Source: Candidatus Pacearchaeota archaeon
Lineage (GTDB): Archaea > Nanoarchaeota > Nanoarchaeia > Pacearchaeales > GW2011-AR1
Length of the DNA: 12,389 nt
Reading direction: 5' to 3'
Assembly (NCBI GenBank): GCA_023228245.1
Contig: JALOBN010000049.1
Coordinates: 1 to 12,389, forward strand
Below are positions 11,385 to 12,389 of the stretch, one piece after another. The notes under the pieces are model-generated. The model saw nothing but the letters and a program-made list of their open reading frames with translations, was not told the origin of the DNA and made no database searches. Both the position numbers and the translations under genes were made by a program. Numbering within the stretch: the stretch's first letter is position 1; every line of letters starts with the position of its first letter.

Positions 11385-11603
11385 CTATTCGTATTCAGTG
11401 ATCGAATTGAGCAAGAAAAATATAGCGAGTACCTGGATGAAGGCCGGTAATAAAAGTAAGATTCCCGCCCATGTGGGACAGTTCAACTCATGATGGAGAA
11501 TCGCCCCACCGAAGCCAACTGCCACCCACGGACCCGGACCCGCAAGCAACCCCCAAACTACGCACCCGATGACCTTTGAGACCTTCATTCGTCCCGCTTC
11601 CAT
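11385..11603 (-). CDS. Small two-helix membrane protein
   Basis: 72 residues from the ATG at 11603; an in-frame TTG at 11612 or an ATG at 11588 are alternatives and none has a clear ribosome binding site. Two hydrophobic stretches, VIGCVVWGLLAGPGPWVAVG and GILLLLPAFIQVLAIFFLLN, separated by a short polar loop (HHELNCPTW), predict an inner-membrane hairpin. A basic start (GRMKVSK) suggests the N terminus stays inside. Two-helix membrane proteins occur in phage early regions with varied roles; nothing marks this as a holin, and no endolysin is adjacent. Confidence 0.62.
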   Translation of the reverse strand: MEAGRMKVSKVIGCVVWGLLAGPGPWVAVGFGGAILHHELNCPTWAGILLLLPAFIQVLAIFFLLNSITEYE

Positions 11604-11613
11604 TTTCGGCAAC

Positions 11614-11793
11614 CTACTTGTTCCAATATTCCCCTCCGTTCGATACAGGGACCGCGAGCTTCGCCTTCGCAGTGGCCTTCATCTCTCTTATGCGGTCGAC
11701 GCTCACCTGGTAGTCGCGGGCGATCTCGGCGTCGGTGTAGCCGCGCTTCTCGAGCTCGAGGATGCGGCGCTCGGCGTGGGAGAGGGTGGTCAT
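11614..11793 (-). CDS. Sigma-4/LuxR-like helix-turn-helix DNA-binding protein
   Basis: 59 residues from the ATG at 11793 (ATGA overlap with the upstream stop, GGAGG 7-8 bases upstream); a longer frame exists but overlays the neighbour. LSHAERRILELEKRGYTDAE, IARDYQVSVDRIREMKATAK matches a region-4-type helix-turn-helix: first helix, the G-Y-T-D-A-E-I-A turn, a V-S-V-D-R-I-R recognition helix and a KL ending. Only the DNA-binding domain is present, so it could be a stand-alone phage regulator; a late activator is one possibility but unproven. Confidence 0.8.
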   Translation of the reverse strand: MTTLSHAERRILELEKRGYTDAEIARDYQVSVDRIREMKATAKAKLAVPVSNGGEYWNK

Positions 11794-11996
11794 TGGCCAG
11801 CCTCCACAGTCTCGCCGCACCCGCAGCAGGTCGGCGGATCCCAAAGTTCCAACTCGTCCGCGTAGATGGGTTGGTAACAAGCCTCGATCGTGGCGAGGTC
11901 TTCCTCAAGTTCTTCTGCCGCGGTGGCCACTGATATGGGGTAGCAGTCGAGGCAGTAGAGGTCTCCACCATCGAGCATCATGGCTACAGGATTCAC
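11790..11996 (-). CDS. Small zinc-knuckle protein
   Basis: 68 residues from a GTG directly after the TAG of the ATPase gene, with GGGAGGTG about 7 bases upstream; ATGs at codons 6 and 7 are alternatives. C15-x2-C18 (YCLDCY) and C57/C58-x-C60 (TCCGCGE) flank an acidic helix (TAAEELEEDLATIEACYQ), a layout that would close one Cys4 zinc site. Ends VEAGQ, encoded by the next gene's ribosome binding site. Function unknown. Confidence 0.7.
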   Translation of the reverse strand: MNPVAMMLDGGDLYCLDCYPISVATAAEELEEDLATIEACYQPIYADELELWDPPTCCGCGETVEAGQ

Positions 11997-12389
11997 CTAC
12001 CCCACCTCCCTTAACTGCCCGCCGGTGAGCTCGCATAGAGCGAGTCCATCGATCGGAGGGTCGGGCCGATGTACGCCATCGGTGCCTATCGTTGCCAGCA
12101 CGACGATCTGGTCATACTCGTCGGCGATGTCCAGCAGGTACTCGGTGAGCAGAGCGCGGTTCTCGGGGTCGAGCTTGTCCGCCTCGTCCACGATCAGGAA
12201 TCGCAGGCCAGAGAGTCTGACTATCGCGTCCTGTAGGATGATGCCGACCCGCTGCTGCTCGCTGGAGCTCAGAAGCCCCAGAGGCGAGCTGACGCCGTCG
12301 TGGTCAACGATGATCTGAAAATCGGGGTCAACCTCTATGTGTAGTTGGTAGCGCCCGCCAGTGAGCGCTGAGAGACGCGCGTTGGCCTG
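11997..12389 (-). CDS. Rad50/SbcC-like ATPase, C-terminal ATP-binding lobe (runs off right edge)
   Basis: 130 codons are visible and no start lies in the window. The frame is open to the edge, and a shorter start inside it would cut through the Walker B motif. An ABC-type signature LSSSEQQR (residues 40-47 of the visible part), Walker B LRFLIVDEAD (62-71, with D68 and catalytic E69) and D-loop KLDPENR identify the C-terminal head lobe of an SMC/RecF/Rad50-type ATPase. The upstream YQLHIEVDPDFQIIVDHDG is the usual beta-strand segment. The switch histidine expected after the following beta-strand is not evident (VVLATIGTDG). Phage homologues act in recombination or DNA end processing, usually with an SbcD-like nuclease, which would lie outside the window. 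Confidence 0.8.
   Translation of the reverse strand, partial: QANARLSALTGGRYQLHIEVDPDFQIIVDHDGVSSPLGLLSSSEQQRVGIILQDAIVRLSGLRFLIVDEADKLDPENRALLTEYLLDIADEYDQIVVLATIGTDGVHRPDPPIDGLALCELTGGQLREVG

Overview
The window is a continuous stretch of a tailed double-stranded DNA phage (or prophage) genome, with every supportable gene on the minus strand, so it reads from the right edge to the left. The head-packaging genes (HNH protein, small and large terminase, SPP1 gp6-type portal, start of a minor head protein) point to a siphovirus-like member of Caudoviricetes. The DNA is fairly G+C rich. Ribosome binding sites are strong (GGAGG cores), TTG and GTG starts are frequent, and genes are joined by ATGA/GTGA/TTGA overlaps. 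The host cannot be named from this sequence, and no tRNA, integrase, CRISPR array or insertion sequence is visible.

Right part (about 4433-12389, early or middle region). A tightly overlapped chain of about 29 small genes starts with the C-terminal ATP-binding half of a Rad50/SbcC-like ATPase at the right edge. It continues with a small sigma-4/LuxR-like helix-turn-helix protein, a two-helix membrane protein, many tiny cysteine-rich (probably zinc-binding) proteins, a winged-helix protein, a probable replisome organiser or helicase loader, a coiled-coil protein with a cysteine-rich tail, a degenerate MazG-like protein, and two PUA/ASCH-fold proteins (one ASCH, one DUF3850). Several genes are only 11-42 codons long and were found by following the overlap pattern. 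Between 6032 and 7795 lies a tandemly duplicated, diverged cassette with a 143-bp near-perfect direct repeat.

Junction (about 4190-4437). A near-consensus sigma-70 promoter (TTGACA-18-TAGAAT) overlaps the stop codon of the last early gene. It would make a leader of about 190 nt holding a promoter-proximal hairpin, a terminator-like hairpin, three more stable hairpins (one closed by a GCAA tetraloop) and a second intrinsic terminator whose U-tract abuts the ribosome binding site of a 7-codon mini-ORF. That mini-ORF is coupled by a TTGA overlap to the HNH gene. The layout resembles a lambda pR'/6S RNA/tR' late switch or an HK022 put-type antitermination leader, and is the most interesting element here.

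Left part (1-4189, late region). HNH protein, a small unknown protein, small terminase, large terminase, portal and the start of a minor head protein form the packaging and head module: the terminase (probably with the HNH protein) cuts and pumps DNA through the portal into the prohead.
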